Source: Plantactinospora sp. BC1 (GTDB taxonomy: Bacteria > Actinomycetota > Actinomycetes > Mycobacteriales > Micromonosporaceae). Taken from it: 64,000 bases of DNA. The notes beneath the pieces were generated by a model. That model saw only the letters and a program-made list of their open reading frames with translations, did no database searches and was not told the DNA's origin. Made by a program: the position numbers and the translations under genes. The stretch covers positions 1-64,000 of the forward strand of contig NZ_CP028158.1 in NCBI RefSeq assembly GCF_003030345.1, written 5' to 3'. Positions 1-7,849 of this stretch are shown here, piece after piece. Each line of letters opens with the position of its first letter. The first letter of the stretch is position 1.

Positions 1-103
1 CCGGCTGATGGCCGCCCGCCTCGCTGGCGAGGACATCGAGCCGCAGGGCCCGATCGAGACCGAAGCGGCTCGACGCCTCGACAACGAACTCAACCAGAAG
101 TAG
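1..103 (+). CDS. C-terminal end of an unidentified protein (partial)
   Basis: An open frame enters from the left edge in the second reading frame and ends at a TAG at 101-103, giving about 33 residues, among them AGEDIEPQGPIETEAARRLD, finishing in NELNQK. The composition (charged, alanine and leucine rich, G/C at third positions) looks like real actinobacterial coding sequence. Too little is present to name a family. It converges on the MarR-type gene, which ends 24 bases further on. Confidence 0.5.
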   Translation, partial: RLMAARLAGEDIEPQGPIETEAARRLDNELNQK

Positions 104-126
104 TCATCCAGTTACCCAACACTCTC

Positions 127-627
127 TCAGACAGACCGCTGCGCGGTGTCGCCGCTGCGGAGGCGGTCCAACTCGGCGAGGTACATCGCCTGCATTCGGT
201 CGTAGTGCCGGACCAGCAGTGTGATCTCCTCGACGCTGTAGCCCTCGATGAGCTGTTCCGCCCGCTCGGCGAACCGCTCGTAGGGTCGCTCCAACTCGGC
301 GATCCGCTCCGGCCGCAGGGTGACGATCACCCGCCGCCGGTCCGCCGGATCGCGCTCGGTCGTCACGTAGCCGGCCTGCTGGAGCCGGCGGAGCATGCTG
401 GTCACCGCCCCGGTGGTGAGGTTGGTCCGCTCGGCGACCTGGCCTGCGGTGGCGGATCCGACGTCCGCCAGGAAGTCCAGGGACTCCAGGTCGCTCACGG
501 TGAGACCCAGCCGGTCCGCGATGGCGTACCGGAACACCATGGACAGCCGCGAGGTCTCCCGCCCGGCACGCATGAGGTCGGCGATCGCGGACGCCCGGGC
601 CGGCTCGTGGGACATGCCAGCAATCAT
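127..627 (-). CDS. MarR-family transcriptional regulator
   Basis: A 166-residue winged-helix regulator. The middle shows the MarR fold: a helix around LTVSDLESLDFLADVG, the recognition region TNLTTGAVTSMLRRLQQAGY, and the wing TTERDPADRRRVIVTL with the conserved DxRxxxV signature. The ATG at 625-627 overlaps the stop of the upstream monooxygenase as ATGA, so the two are probably translationally coupled; an internal ATG at 615 is an alternative. The frame stays open much further upstream, but that part is only the monooxygenase read in another frame. MarR proteins usually repress their own operon and release DNA on binding a phenolic or toxic ligand, and a perfect palindrome lies at the operon promoter (1876-1896). 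Confidence 0.88.
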   Translation of the reverse strand: MIAGMSHEPARASAIADLMRAGRETSRLSMVFRYAIADRLGLTVSDLESLDFLADVGSATAGQVAERTNLTTGAVTSMLRRLQQAGYVTTERDPADRRRVIVTLRPERIAELERPYERFAERAEQLIEGYSVEEITLLVRHYDRMQAMYLAELDRLRSGDTAQRSV

Positions 628-1871
628 GCCTCCGGTACGGTGACCCGGTGCAGCCGAGGTAGTACGCGGGTCAGCAACCAGTGCGGTGCGGCCGCGTCCC
701 CGGTGAGGCGGCGCATCAGCCCGGCGGCGGTGTCGACGGCGCGGAAGGCGTAGGGCACCATCTCGTCCTGGTAGCCGGCGATCGCCTCCTCCACCGGCGT
801 GCCGCTCGCCCGGGCCTTGACGAGCCTGCGGCCGAGCAGGACGGCGTCGCGGAGCGCGGTGTTGCCGCCGTGCGCGCCGAACGGCGGCATGACGTGCACC
901 GCGTCGCCCATCATCGTCGCCCGGGGCACCGCCCACTGTCGCGGGCGCCGGCCGGTGGCGAAGAGGTTGAGTACCGTGGCGTCCAGCTCGGCCGTGTCGA
1001 CCAGCCGCCGGATGAGTGGGTGGAAGTCCATGCTCAGCCGGGCGGCCAGCTCCCGCAGCGCCAGCAGGTTCCCGCGGACCCCGACGGGCACCTCCTCCTG
1101 CCGGAGCAGCAGCCCCCACATGACGTAGTCGTCGCCGGTGGGCGCATAGCTGCCCGGGGCCAGGCGCGCGAACGCCTCCCGCGGCCTTTCGCCGAACCGC
1201 ATGGAGGTGAAGAAGAAGGCGCGGCCCGGCCGGTCGGCGATGGCCAGGACCCCACTGGTACGCAGTGCGTCCGGGATGACGCTCTCGCCGTTGCGCCGCA
1301 GCGGCGACCGGCCGTAGACGCCTGCCATCGGGGTGTTCGCCGGACCTGCGCCCGGTATGAGCTGCTCGCGCAGTGCCGAGCCGACGCCGTCCGCGCCCAC
1401 GACGACGTTCGCCGCGACGGCCCTGCCGTCGGTGAACCGCAGCCGCAGCCCGGCCGGGCCGCCGCTCTCCACCGCGACGGCGGCCTTGCCGTAGTGGATG
1501 CGTCCGTTCAGCCCGGACATCAGGATCGACCGCAGGGTCAGCCGGTCGACCTGGCGGGTCGCGTGCGGCTCGTCCTTGAAGGTGATGGTGAATGCGTCCC
1601 GCAGCCGGCTGTCGGTGAAGCGCAGGTGCCCGCCGGGCTCGTCGCCGGTGACCAGCGCCAGGCGGTACAGCGGACGGGGCAGGCTCTCGCGCAGCGCCCT
1701 CAGCCCGTACCGGTCGAGAATGATCCGGTAGCCCTGCTGCCGGACGAAGGGTCCGGGGTCCCGCTCGTAGACGTGCACGTCGATGCCGGCGCGCATCAGG
1801 TACTGGGCGAGGCAGAGGCCGGAGAGGCCGGCGCCGGCGATTGCCACCGAGAAGTCAGTCGATATACCCAT
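624..1871 (-). CDS. FAD-dependent monooxygenase (UbiH/TetX type)
   Basis: A 415-residue flavoprotein hydroxylase of the p-hydroxybenzoate hydroxylase fold. The N-terminus has the FAD-binding GxGxxG motif (AIAGAGLSGLCLAQYL) followed by the acidic end of beta-2 (VYERDP). A DG motif (VVVGADGVGSALR) lies near residue 165 and the second FAD motif GDAVHVMPPFGAHGGN near residue 320. Such enzymes use NADPH and oxygen to hydroxylate or detoxify aromatic compounds and some antibiotics; the substrate cannot be read here. It is the first gene of a two-gene operon with the MarR regulator. No Shine-Dalgarno precedes the ATG, and a -10-like TAAGAT ends six bases before it, so the transcript is probably leaderless. 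Confidence 0.87.
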   Translation of the reverse strand: MGISTDFSVAIAGAGLSGLCLAQYLMRAGIDVHVYERDPGPFVRQQGYRIILDRYGLRALRESLPRPLYRLALVTGDEPGGHLRFTDSRLRDAFTITFKDEPHATRQVDRLTLRSILMSGLNGRIHYGKAAVAVESGGPAGLRLRFTDGRAVAANVVVGADGVGSALREQLIPGAGPANTPMAGVYGRSPLRRNGESVIPDALRTSGVLAIADRPGRAFFFTSMRFGERPREAFARLAPGSYAPTGDDYVMWGLLLRQEEVPVGVRGNLLALRELAARLSMDFHPLIRRLVDTAELDATVLNLFATGRRPRQWAVPRATMMGDAVHVMPPFGAHGGNTALRDAVLLGRRLVKARASGTPVEEAIAGYQDEMVPYAFRAVDTAAGLMRRLTGDAAAPHWLLTRVLPRLHRVTVPEA

Positions 1872-1875
1872 GCGG

Positions 1876-1896
1876 TTATCTTAATGACTAAGATAA
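1876..1896. promoter_or_regulatory. Perfect palindrome, likely MarR operator over a leaderless promoter
   Basis: TTATCTTA-ATGAC-TAAGATAA is an exact 8-bp inverted repeat with a 5-bp centre, strikingly AT-rich for this genome. On the minus strand its right half contains TAAGAT, a good actinobacterial -10 (TANNNT), ending six bases before the monooxygenase ATG. Repressor binding here would block the promoter directly. Assignment to the adjacent MarR protein is inferred from position. Confidence 0.72.
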
Positions 1897-2175
1897 TTTG
1901 GGCAAGCCCGCCAGCGTGCCACGGTCCGCCAAGCCGCCCCGCCGGCCACCTCGGACCGATCCGCCGGCCTGGTCAGGTGCGGGCCGGCCCCTGGCCCCAC
2001 CCACGCAGTAACGACATCGCATCCACCGGGTCATCGGTGAACTGAAGGCTCACCGACACCGAGGTCGGTCACGAGGCGCGACTGCCCCGGCGTGGGAGCG
2101 CGCCGTGGGCAGCAGGCGCGGATCAGGTGCGCGACCCGGCACGGCCCTGGTGCGGGGATCTCAGCCCTGCCTCGG
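1897..2175. other. Intergenic, no further feature seen
   Basis: Apart from the operator/promoter next to the monooxygenase start, this gap upstream of that gene and downstream of the sulfotransferase holds no convincing gene, hairpin or repeat. Short open frames here have no start signal or family resemblance. Confidence 0.4.
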
Positions 2176-2889
2176 TCACGGCCCGTCGGCGCGCCCCGCC
2201 GCGTAGCCATAGCCGAGTAGCGCCATCGCTGTGACGTTGGCCGGACGAGACCAGAACAGGTCGTGCAGGTCGCCCGGCAATTCGTCGCGGTAGGTGCCGA
2301 TCTGGCCGCGTCGGAAGAACCTCGGATCGACCTGGTGCAGCGCGGCGAAGGACGGGGCATCGCCACCCGCGCGCGGCGGCAAGGGGACCGCGAGTCTCGC
2401 CAGGGTCCGTCGCAACGACTCCGAGGGTTCGCTCACCAGATCCTCGAACCGCAGGACCACCCGCTGTTGCGCCGACGGCCGTAGCCAGCTCAACACGTTA
2501 GTGCCCCAGCTGCCGGTTCCCCGTGGCGCCTCCCGTCTGATCATCTGCTCAAGCTCCACCCGGAAGCTGCGGCCAGGCTTCTCGGACTCGAGGCGCGCCC
2601 ACGAGACGAGCGCATCACGGCCGTCACGGACGAGGCAAACCGCTCTGTCGGACTCGTCCACGTCGTCGTCGCGCTGACGGTGAGTCTTGACGAAATGAAG
2701 CTCGGCTGACTCCCGCATGGCGTCGAGAGAATCCTGACGCCTGTGGAACCCCACCATGTCAGGCCCGAGCCGCTCCGCGACACCGTCGATGTCGTAGACC
2801 GCCGACGTCCGCACCCCGTACAGCCGATGCAGCAGAATACGCAGGAACGTGTTCCCCGACCGTGGATACGAAGCCAGCCAGACGAGCAT
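2176..2889 (-). CDS. Sulfotransferase-domain protein
   Basis: A 237-residue PAPS-dependent sulfotransferase-like protein. The N-terminal MLVWLASYPRSGNTFLRILL carries the 5'-phosphosulfate-binding loop (YPRSGNT), and CLVRDGRDALVSW near residue 90 matches the 3'-phosphate-binding Arg/Ser region. The family moves a sulfuryl group from PAPS to hydroxyl or amino groups; the acceptor cannot be predicted. It stands alone with no PAPS synthesis or export gene nearby. The start follows the family (MxxWLASYPRSG) although there is no clear ribosome binding site. Confidence 0.85.
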   Translation of the reverse strand: MLVWLASYPRSGNTFLRILLHRLYGVRTSAVYDIDGVAERLGPDMVGFHRRQDSLDAMRESAELHFVKTHRQRDDDVDESDRAVCLVRDGRDALVSWARLESEKPGRSFRVELEQMIRREAPRGTGSWGTNVLSWLRPSAQQRVVLRFEDLVSEPSESLRRTLARLAVPLPPRAGGDAPSFAALHQVDPRFFRRGQIGTYRDELPGDLHDLFWSRPANVTAMALLGYGYAAGRADGP

Positions 2890-3179
2890 TTCGGCAGGCT
2901 AGCCGAGCCCTGGGACCAACAGTGCTCGGGCCGGCTCATGCTGCCGGGTGCTGCCAGAACATCCGCCTCCTCCACCAGTACGCAGCCCGGCGAGCCGCGA
3001 ATCGTGGCAGATCCGGCCAGACCTGACACCCGATTCCCGTCGTCGACTGCTCGAAGCGTTCCCCGGACCCTGGCTTGTGGCGGCGGGTACGTCGTGCCCT
3101 GAGCCGGTCACGTTGAGCGCCCACGGCCAGGGTTGGTTAGGCTCGCCGGAGACCCGTGCCGCCAGTGACGAGGACCGCG

Positions 3180-4661
3180 ATGACCCAGACCGACGACGAC
3201 GTCGCACTCGGCTCGGCGGTGGACCCGCTGGTCCTCGCGCTGGACATCGGGTCCACCGCCACCCGTGGCGGTGTGCAGGACGCGTCGGGCCGGCGGGTTC
3301 ACGGCCTCCAGCACAAGGTGCCGCACGCCTTCACGGTCGCGCCGGATGGTACCTCGGTCATCGACCCCGATCAGGTGACCGCGGAGGTGGAGCAGGTCCT
3401 CGACGCGGTAACGGGGGACCGGCAACTGGGGACCCGGATCGCCGGCGTCGCGATGGACACCTTCGCCGCCTCGCTGATCGCGGTCGACGCGGCCGGACGC
3501 GCGCTCACCCCGTGCCTGACCTACGCCGACTCCCGCAGCGCCGACGCGGTCACGGCGCTGCGGGAGGAGCTCGACGAGCAGGCAGTGCAGCAGCGCACCG
3601 GCACCCGCCTGCACCCGAGCTACCACGCCCCGCGCCTGCGCTGGCTCGCGTTGGCGCAGCCGCGCGTCGTCGCCGAGGCCGCGGGCTGGTGGTCCCTGGG
3701 CGAGTACGTCCTGGCTCGGCTGGTCGGGCACCCGCTTGCCGGAACGTCCACGGTGGCCTGGACCGGCCTGCTCGACCGTCGCACCGGCGAGTTCGACGCC
3801 GAACTGCTCGCTGCCGCGCGCATCGGCCCCGAGCAGCTTTCCCCGCCGCGTGACATGACCGAGCCGGTACCTTCGGCGGCCCCGGCCCGTTGGCCCGCCC
3901 TGGCTCGGGCGGCGTGGTTCCCCGTCGTCACCGACGGCTTCGCCAGCAACATCGGGTCCGGGGCGACCGACGCCACGGTGCTCACCGCGTCGACAGCCAC
4001 CAGCGGTGCGCTGCGGGTGCTGCTCGACGGCCCTGCCGACCCCCTGCCGTTCGGGTTGTGGAACTACCGGGTCGACGTGGGAGGCAGCCTGCTCGGCGGG
4101 GCGATCAACGATGTCGGTCGTGCCGTGAGTTGGGCGCAGAGCACGTTGCGCCTCAGCCCGGCGCTCGCGGCCGCCCTCACCGCACCGCCCAGCGACGCCA
4201 CGCCGCTGGTGCTGCCGTACCTCACCGGTGAACGCGCGCCGGGCTGGGTCGGCGGCGCGCGTGCCGTGCTCGGCGGGGTCTCGGCGGCCACGGACGCGGA
4301 CGCCCTGTTCCGCGGGATCGTCGAGGGCGTGGCCATCACCTACGCGCGGGTCGCCGACGAACTGCACCCGGCCGCTCCGGGGGTGTCGGAAGTCGCGGCG
4401 GCGGGCCGGGTCAGCAACGACCACCCGGAGTGGCTCCAGATCCTCGCGGACGTGCTCGGCCGACCCGTCACGCACGTGACCCGGCGGCGCGCCACGCAGC
4501 GTGGCACGGCGCTGCTCGCGCTCGACGTGCTGGCACCCGACGTTCCGCGCGCGCCCCGGGCCACCGGGGCGACATACGAGCCCCGGCCCGCGCACGTCGC
4601 GCATTACGCGGAACGGCGGGCGCGGTTCGCCGAGGCGTACGACGCGCTCGTGCGCGGTTAG
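3180..4661 (+). CDS. FGGY-family carbohydrate kinase, gluconokinase-like
   Basis: A 493-residue sugar kinase. The first phosphate-binding loop is ALDIGSTATRGG near the N-terminus; MDTFAASLIAVD and PCLTYADSR follow as in FGGY gluconokinases; the C-terminal half has LTGERAPGW and the second nucleotide-binding segment with SNDHPEWLQILADVLGRPV. It phosphorylates a sugar or aldonic acid with ATP in the cytoplasm. I chose the ATG at 3180 because AGGA lies about eight bases upstream; a GTG at 3156 would add eight residues. The resemblance is closest to gluconate/xylulose kinases, so the substrate is tentative. It stands alone between oppositely oriented genes. Confidence 0.83.
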   Translation: MTQTDDDVALGSAVDPLVLALDIGSTATRGGVQDASGRRVHGLQHKVPHAFTVAPDGTSVIDPDQVTAEVEQVLDAVTGDRQLGTRIAGVAMDTFAASLIAVDAAGRALTPCLTYADSRSADAVTALREELDEQAVQQRTGTRLHPSYHAPRLRWLALAQPRVVAEAAGWWSLGEYVLARLVGHPLAGTSTVAWTGLLDRRTGEFDAELLAAARIGPEQLSPPRDMTEPVPSAAPARWPALARAAWFPVVTDGFASNIGSGATDATVLTASTATSGALRVLLDGPADPLPFGLWNYRVDVGGSLLGGAINDVGRAVSWAQSTLRLSPALAAALTAPPSDATPLVLPYLTGERAPGWVGGARAVLGGVSAATDADALFRGIVEGVAITYARVADELHPAAPGVSEVAAAGRVSNDHPEWLQILADVLGRPVTHVTRRRATQRGTALLALDVLAPDVPRAPRATGATYEPRPAHVAHYAERRARFAEAYDALVRG

Positions 4662-4764
4662 GTGACCGGGTGGACGGTTCCTCGCCCCGGATCGGAGCCA
4701 CGTCGTCCTGGGCGCTTCCCGCCCGAGACGTGACAGGCGACATCCACTGATCAGACCAGCGGCG

Positions 4765-5793
4765 TCAGGCTGGCTCCGTCTTCGCCTTCCGGACGGGATC
4801 CAGCTCGGCCCGGCCGGGGCTGGCGGGCCCGAGGTCGTCCCACCACCCGAGCACTCTGGTCGCGAAGAATGTCAGCCACTTCGACGGCTGCCCCGCCGGG
4901 ACGTCGACCTCGAACCACACCCGGCCCGGATGCCGCCGTTCCTGTAGCCACGTGCCGTCGGGCTGGCGGGCGGCACGGATCCGCGCGATCCCGTCCGCCA
5001 TGCGCTCGTCCGGGGCGGTGCCGTCGTGGAGCGCCGCGGCGCGGAAGTAGTCCGCAGCGTTCAGCACGCTGTAGAACCAGCGGAACGGGTACGCCAGGTG
5101 CAGCGCCCAGGGGCCGACCGGCTCGCCCGTCGAGAGCCTGCGGTACAGCCCGCGCGTGAGCAGGTATTCCTCGCCGCTGCGTCGCGCGTCACGCACCCGC
5201 TCACGGTCGCCCGTCACCCGCTCGTAGTCGAGTAGCCCCTTCAGGACGTTCAGGGTGGAGTGGAACGATGACCTCGTCGCGCCGTTCACCCACTCGCAGT
5301 TCCATCCGCCGTCCGCCAGCCGGTGGGCGAGGAACCAGTCGACGAGGCCGTCGACGTCGGCACCGAGCCAGAGCCCGTTGGACAGCGTCCACGAGTTGAT
5401 GCAGCAGTCCACCTCACCGCCCCAGTAGGGCAGGTTGTCGTACTCCCAACGACTGTTCGCCGCGAGCCGCGGCGCCGTGTCGGCGAGCGCACCCGCGTCG
5501 AGCCCCCACTCCCGCAGCGAGTTCAACGTCCACGTGGTCGCTGTCCACGGCTGAGCGCCCTGCTGCGCCTCCGGACCGTCGAAGTCGAAGCCGCCGGGGA
5601 AGAACGCCCCGCCCGCCCACTGCCCGTCGGGGTCCTGGAGGGCGAGCAGCCGCGCGCCGAATCCGTGGGTCGCGACTCTCGCCCTGGTGGCGGCCCACAC
5701 CTCCTCGGGCAGACGGAGGAGGTCCCGCTCGACCTGCCAGCGCAGGGCCGGGTCGGAATCGACCAGCCAGGCGGTGAGGGTGCTGCCAGCCAT
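4765..5793 (-). CDS. Squalene-cyclase-like / terpenoid cyclase alpha-toroid protein
   Basis: A 342-residue soluble protein with the (alpha/alpha)6 repeat pattern of prenyltransferase/squalene-oxidase repeats: repeated G-x-W segments such as DPDGQWAGGAFFPGG, RLADGGWNCEWVNG and AARQPDGTWLQERRHPG. It is about half the length of true squalene-hopene cyclases and I do not see a DXDD acid motif, so cyclase activity is doubtful. Similar stand-alone proteins are common and uncharacterised in actinobacteria. The ATG at 5793 is the only start that begins at the recognisable domain; no Shine-Dalgarno is visible. It follows the esterase gene on the same strand, separated by a strong terminator, so it is probably expressed independently. 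Confidence 0.65.
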   Translation of the reverse strand: MAGSTLTAWLVDSDPALRWQVERDLLRLPEEVWAATRARVATHGFGARLLALQDPDGQWAGGAFFPGGFDFDGPEAQQGAQPWTATTWTLNSLREWGLDAGALADTAPRLAANSRWEYDNLPYWGGEVDCCINSWTLSNGLWLGADVDGLVDWFLAHRLADGGWNCEWVNGATRSSFHSTLNVLKGLLDYERVTGDRERVRDARRSGEEYLLTRGLYRRLSTGEPVGPWALHLAYPFRWFYSVLNAADYFRAAALHDGTAPDERMADGIARIRAARQPDGTWLQERRHPGRVWFEVDVPAGQPSKWLTFFATRVLGWWDDLGPASPGRAELDPVRKAKTEPA

Positions 5794-5844
5794 GCGGGGA
5801 GGATAGCGCTCGCCGCTTCCTCGGCTCTGCGGCGGATGGCATGG

Positions 5845-5881
5845 CCCGGGGGTGGAGCCGGGTCGAGGCTCCACCCCCGGG
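5845..5881 (-). terminator. Strong stem-loop terminator after the CE1-CBM2 esterase
   Basis: CCCGGGGGTGGAGCC (5845-5859) pairs perfectly with GGCTCCACCCCCGGG (5867-5881) around a 7-base loop, a 15-bp GC-rich stem just past the esterase stop at 5895. No T-run follows, which is usual for actinobacterial terminators. It separates the esterase from the next minus-strand gene. Confidence 0.82.
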
Positions 5882-5894
5882 CTTTCGGCGATGG

Positions 5895-7223
5895 TCAGGC
5901 GAGGGCGCAGGCCGCGCCGTTGAGGGTGAACGAGGTCGGCCTGGCCGTGTTGCCGGTGTGGGTGGCCTGGAGGCCGAAGGTGACCGACGCGTCGCGGGCG
6001 ATGGTGGCGTTGTAGGAGGCGTTCCTGGCCGTCACCTGGCCGGAGGCCGGCGAGTAGCTGGCGTTCCAGCTGGAGGTGATGGTCTGGCCGCTCGGCAGGG
6101 TGAAGACCAGGGACCAGCCGTTGACCGGGGTCGTACCGGTGTTGGTGATGGTGATGCTTTCGGTCAGGCCCGTGCTCCACGCGTTCACGGTGCTGCTGAC
6201 CCGGCAGCCGCCGGTGGAGGGCGACGGTGTGGTCGGTCTCGGCGTCGGAGCGGTCGGCCCCGGTGTCGGTGTGCTCGGTCCCGGCGTCGGCGTGCTCTGG
6301 AACTGTGTGAAGAACTCCCACGTCTCCTGCGGGAGCCAGGCCGTGTTGGAGCCGGCGTCCTGCGGTGTGGGGGTGTGGCCGCCGTCGAACGCGTACCAGG
6401 CGACCGGGTGCCCGGCCGAGCAGCCGGAGTAGTGGTACTCGGTGTGCCTCCCGCTGCCCTGCGCCGGTTCGGGCGGACTCGCCGCCGTGCAGCCGTTGTT
6501 CCTGACGAACCTGTCGCGCATCGCTCGTCCGCCGGAGATGCTGAGCACGTTGTCGCTGAGCCCGTGTGCCTGCAGGTACGCGATGGGCTGGTTCCCGCCG
6601 TTGCACCCGCTGATCACGCCACCCGCGTAGATCGCGACCGCCCGGAAGACGTCGGCCCGGGCACAGGCCAGTGCGTAGCTCATCCCGCCGCCGTAGCTGA
6701 ATCCCAGGGAGAACAGCTGTGCGGTGTCGACGCAGAGCGCGTTTCCGATCGTCTGGATCATGTTGTCGGTGAAGGTCACGTCCTCGCCGCCGGAGTTGGC
6801 CCAGCCGTTGTTGAGGCCCTCCGGGGCGACGAAGATGGTGCTGTTGTTCGACAGCGGCAGCAGTCCGTAGTAGCTCTGGCTGACGACGGAGTTGGCGTTG
6901 CCGCCCAACCAGTGGAATCCGAACACCAGCCGGTAGGGGCGGCTGTTGTCGTAGTTGTCGGGGATTCTCAGGACGAAGCTGCGGGTCTTCCCACCGCTCT
7001 GTATCGAATGTGTGCCGCTGGTCAGCGTCGGTGCCCGACCGCAGCCGGCGGTGGCGGCGAGGACGCCGGCGCCGGTGTCCGACCCGGCTACCCCCGCCGC
7101 TCGGGGCGCGGCGGCACCCGACGGCATCGCGGTCGCCACCAGCAGCGCGACGCCTGCGGCGGCCGCGACCCCCGACACCGACAGGATCGTCGCGCGACCT
7201 CGGCGAACTGCTCTCCCAAACAC
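5895..7223 (-). CDS. Secreted CE1-type (feruloyl) esterase with C-terminal CBM2
   Basis: A 442-residue secreted esterase. After a signal peptide (basic start, then a hydrophobic run ending near SGAAA) comes an alpha/beta-hydrolase of the polyhydroxybutyrate-depolymerase/feruloyl-esterase group: CGRAPTLTSGTHSIQSGGK start, oxyanion region FGFHWLGGN, nucleophile elbow LGFSYGGGMS, HGLSDNV acidic region and DGGHTPTP histidine. A TP-rich linker (about residues 320-345) leads to a CBM2 cellulose/xylan-binding domain ending in FTLNGAACALA. Likely role: releasing ferulate or acetate from plant cell-wall polysaccharide outside the cell. I chose the GTG at 7223 because GGAGGAGG precedes it closely. Its catalytic domain is a close paralogue of the one at 20204. 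Confidence 0.85.
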   Translation of the reverse strand: MFGRAVRRGRATILSVSGVAAAAGVALLVATAMPSGAAAPRAAGVAGSDTGAGVLAATAGCGRAPTLTSGTHSIQSGGKTRSFVLRIPDNYDNSRPYRLVFGFHWLGGNANSVVSQSYYGLLPLSNNSTIFVAPEGLNNGWANSGGEDVTFTDNMIQTIGNALCVDTAQLFSLGFSYGGGMSYALACARADVFRAVAIYAGGVISGCNGGNQPIAYLQAHGLSDNVLSISGGRAMRDRFVRNNGCTAASPPEPAQGSGRHTEYHYSGCSAGHPVAWYAFDGGHTPTPQDAGSNTAWLPQETWEFFTQFQSTPTPGPSTPTPGPTAPTPRPTTPSPSTGGCRVSSTVNAWSTGLTESITITNTGTTPVNGWSLVFTLPSGQTITSSWNASYSPASGQVTARNASYNATIARDASVTFGLQATHTGNTARPTSFTLNGAACALA

Positions 7224-7472
7224 ATTTCCTCCTCCGGTTGCACTCTCACCGCGGCCGCGCCCGGGTACGTCGACCGACCGTGGCCAGCGCGGCCGTGCGC
7301 CGGCACCGGTCGCTGCGGCCGGGCGGTCACGAGCGGGCCGGTCGGTCCCGGTGAGCGCCCGTTGCGGCGAGGAAGCCCGGGCCGCCGGCAGGGGACCTCC
7401 AACGGCCGCCTCTCGCGCGACGGGGTCGGCATGCACCGACCCCGTCGCCCCACCTCACTCCGCGTCCACATG

Positions 7473-7514
7473 AGTGACTATCGTCAATATAGGAGTCACT
7501 GTGACGTCCGTCAA
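7473..7514 (-). promoter_or_regulatory. Promoter and candidate operator of the CE1-CBM2 esterase
   Basis: On the minus strand TTGACG (7509-7514) and TATATT (7486-7491) are separated by exactly 17 bp, a near-consensus sigma-70-type promoter. GTCAC/GTGAC half sites surround it: GTCAC-A-GTGAC lies inside the spacer (7495-7505), and AGTGACT/AGTCACT form a 7-bp inverted repeat around the -10 (7473-7479 and 7494-7500). The leader to the GTG at 7223 is about 255 bases. The regulator is unknown. Confidence 0.65.
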
Positions 7515-7814
7515 TGGATGTGTTCAGCGTTGGGGTACGGGACGGTCGAGGCCGGGGCGCGCCCGCTGGCCCGCGTGAGCCCGGCGCGGCGGTTCGACCT
7601 TCCGGATCAGGGGTAAACGTCCGCATTCCCGGAGGGCCTGCCCTCCTCTGGTGACGTGTTTCCGGGTACCCGAGTCCGTCCCGGGCGGCGTCTGTCGGTG
7701 AGCGGGTCGGGTGTCCGGGCGGTCACGGTGCGGCGGGATTTCCGGGTGCCGGGGCCGGTCGCCCTGCTCAGAGCGGTCGTCGGGAACCGTCGCGCACCAC
7801 TCTAAGACATTTTA
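7515..7814. other. Intergenic stretch between divergent esterases, no gene seen
   Basis: Between the two divergent promoters I see no coding signal. A short self-complementary stretch (GGAGGGC/GCCCTCC, around 7631-7646) is the only structure and is too weak to name. Confidence 0.4.
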
Positions 7815-7843
7815 TTGACGACCGTCAGCCAAGTTGCTAGCTT
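7815..7843 (+). promoter_or_regulatory. Leaderless promoter of the second esterase
   Basis: TTGACG (7815-7820), a 17-bp spacer and TAGCTT (7838-7843, TANNNT) end six bases before the ATG at 7850. No Shine-Dalgarno precedes that ATG, so transcription probably begins at or beside the start codon. Confidence 0.65.
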
Positions 7844-7849
7844 GCTGCA

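Noticed and set aside
7631-7646. Short self-complementary stretch GGAGGGC/GCCCTCC
   Set aside because: Loop of only two bases and no gene ending beside it; too weak to call a terminator.
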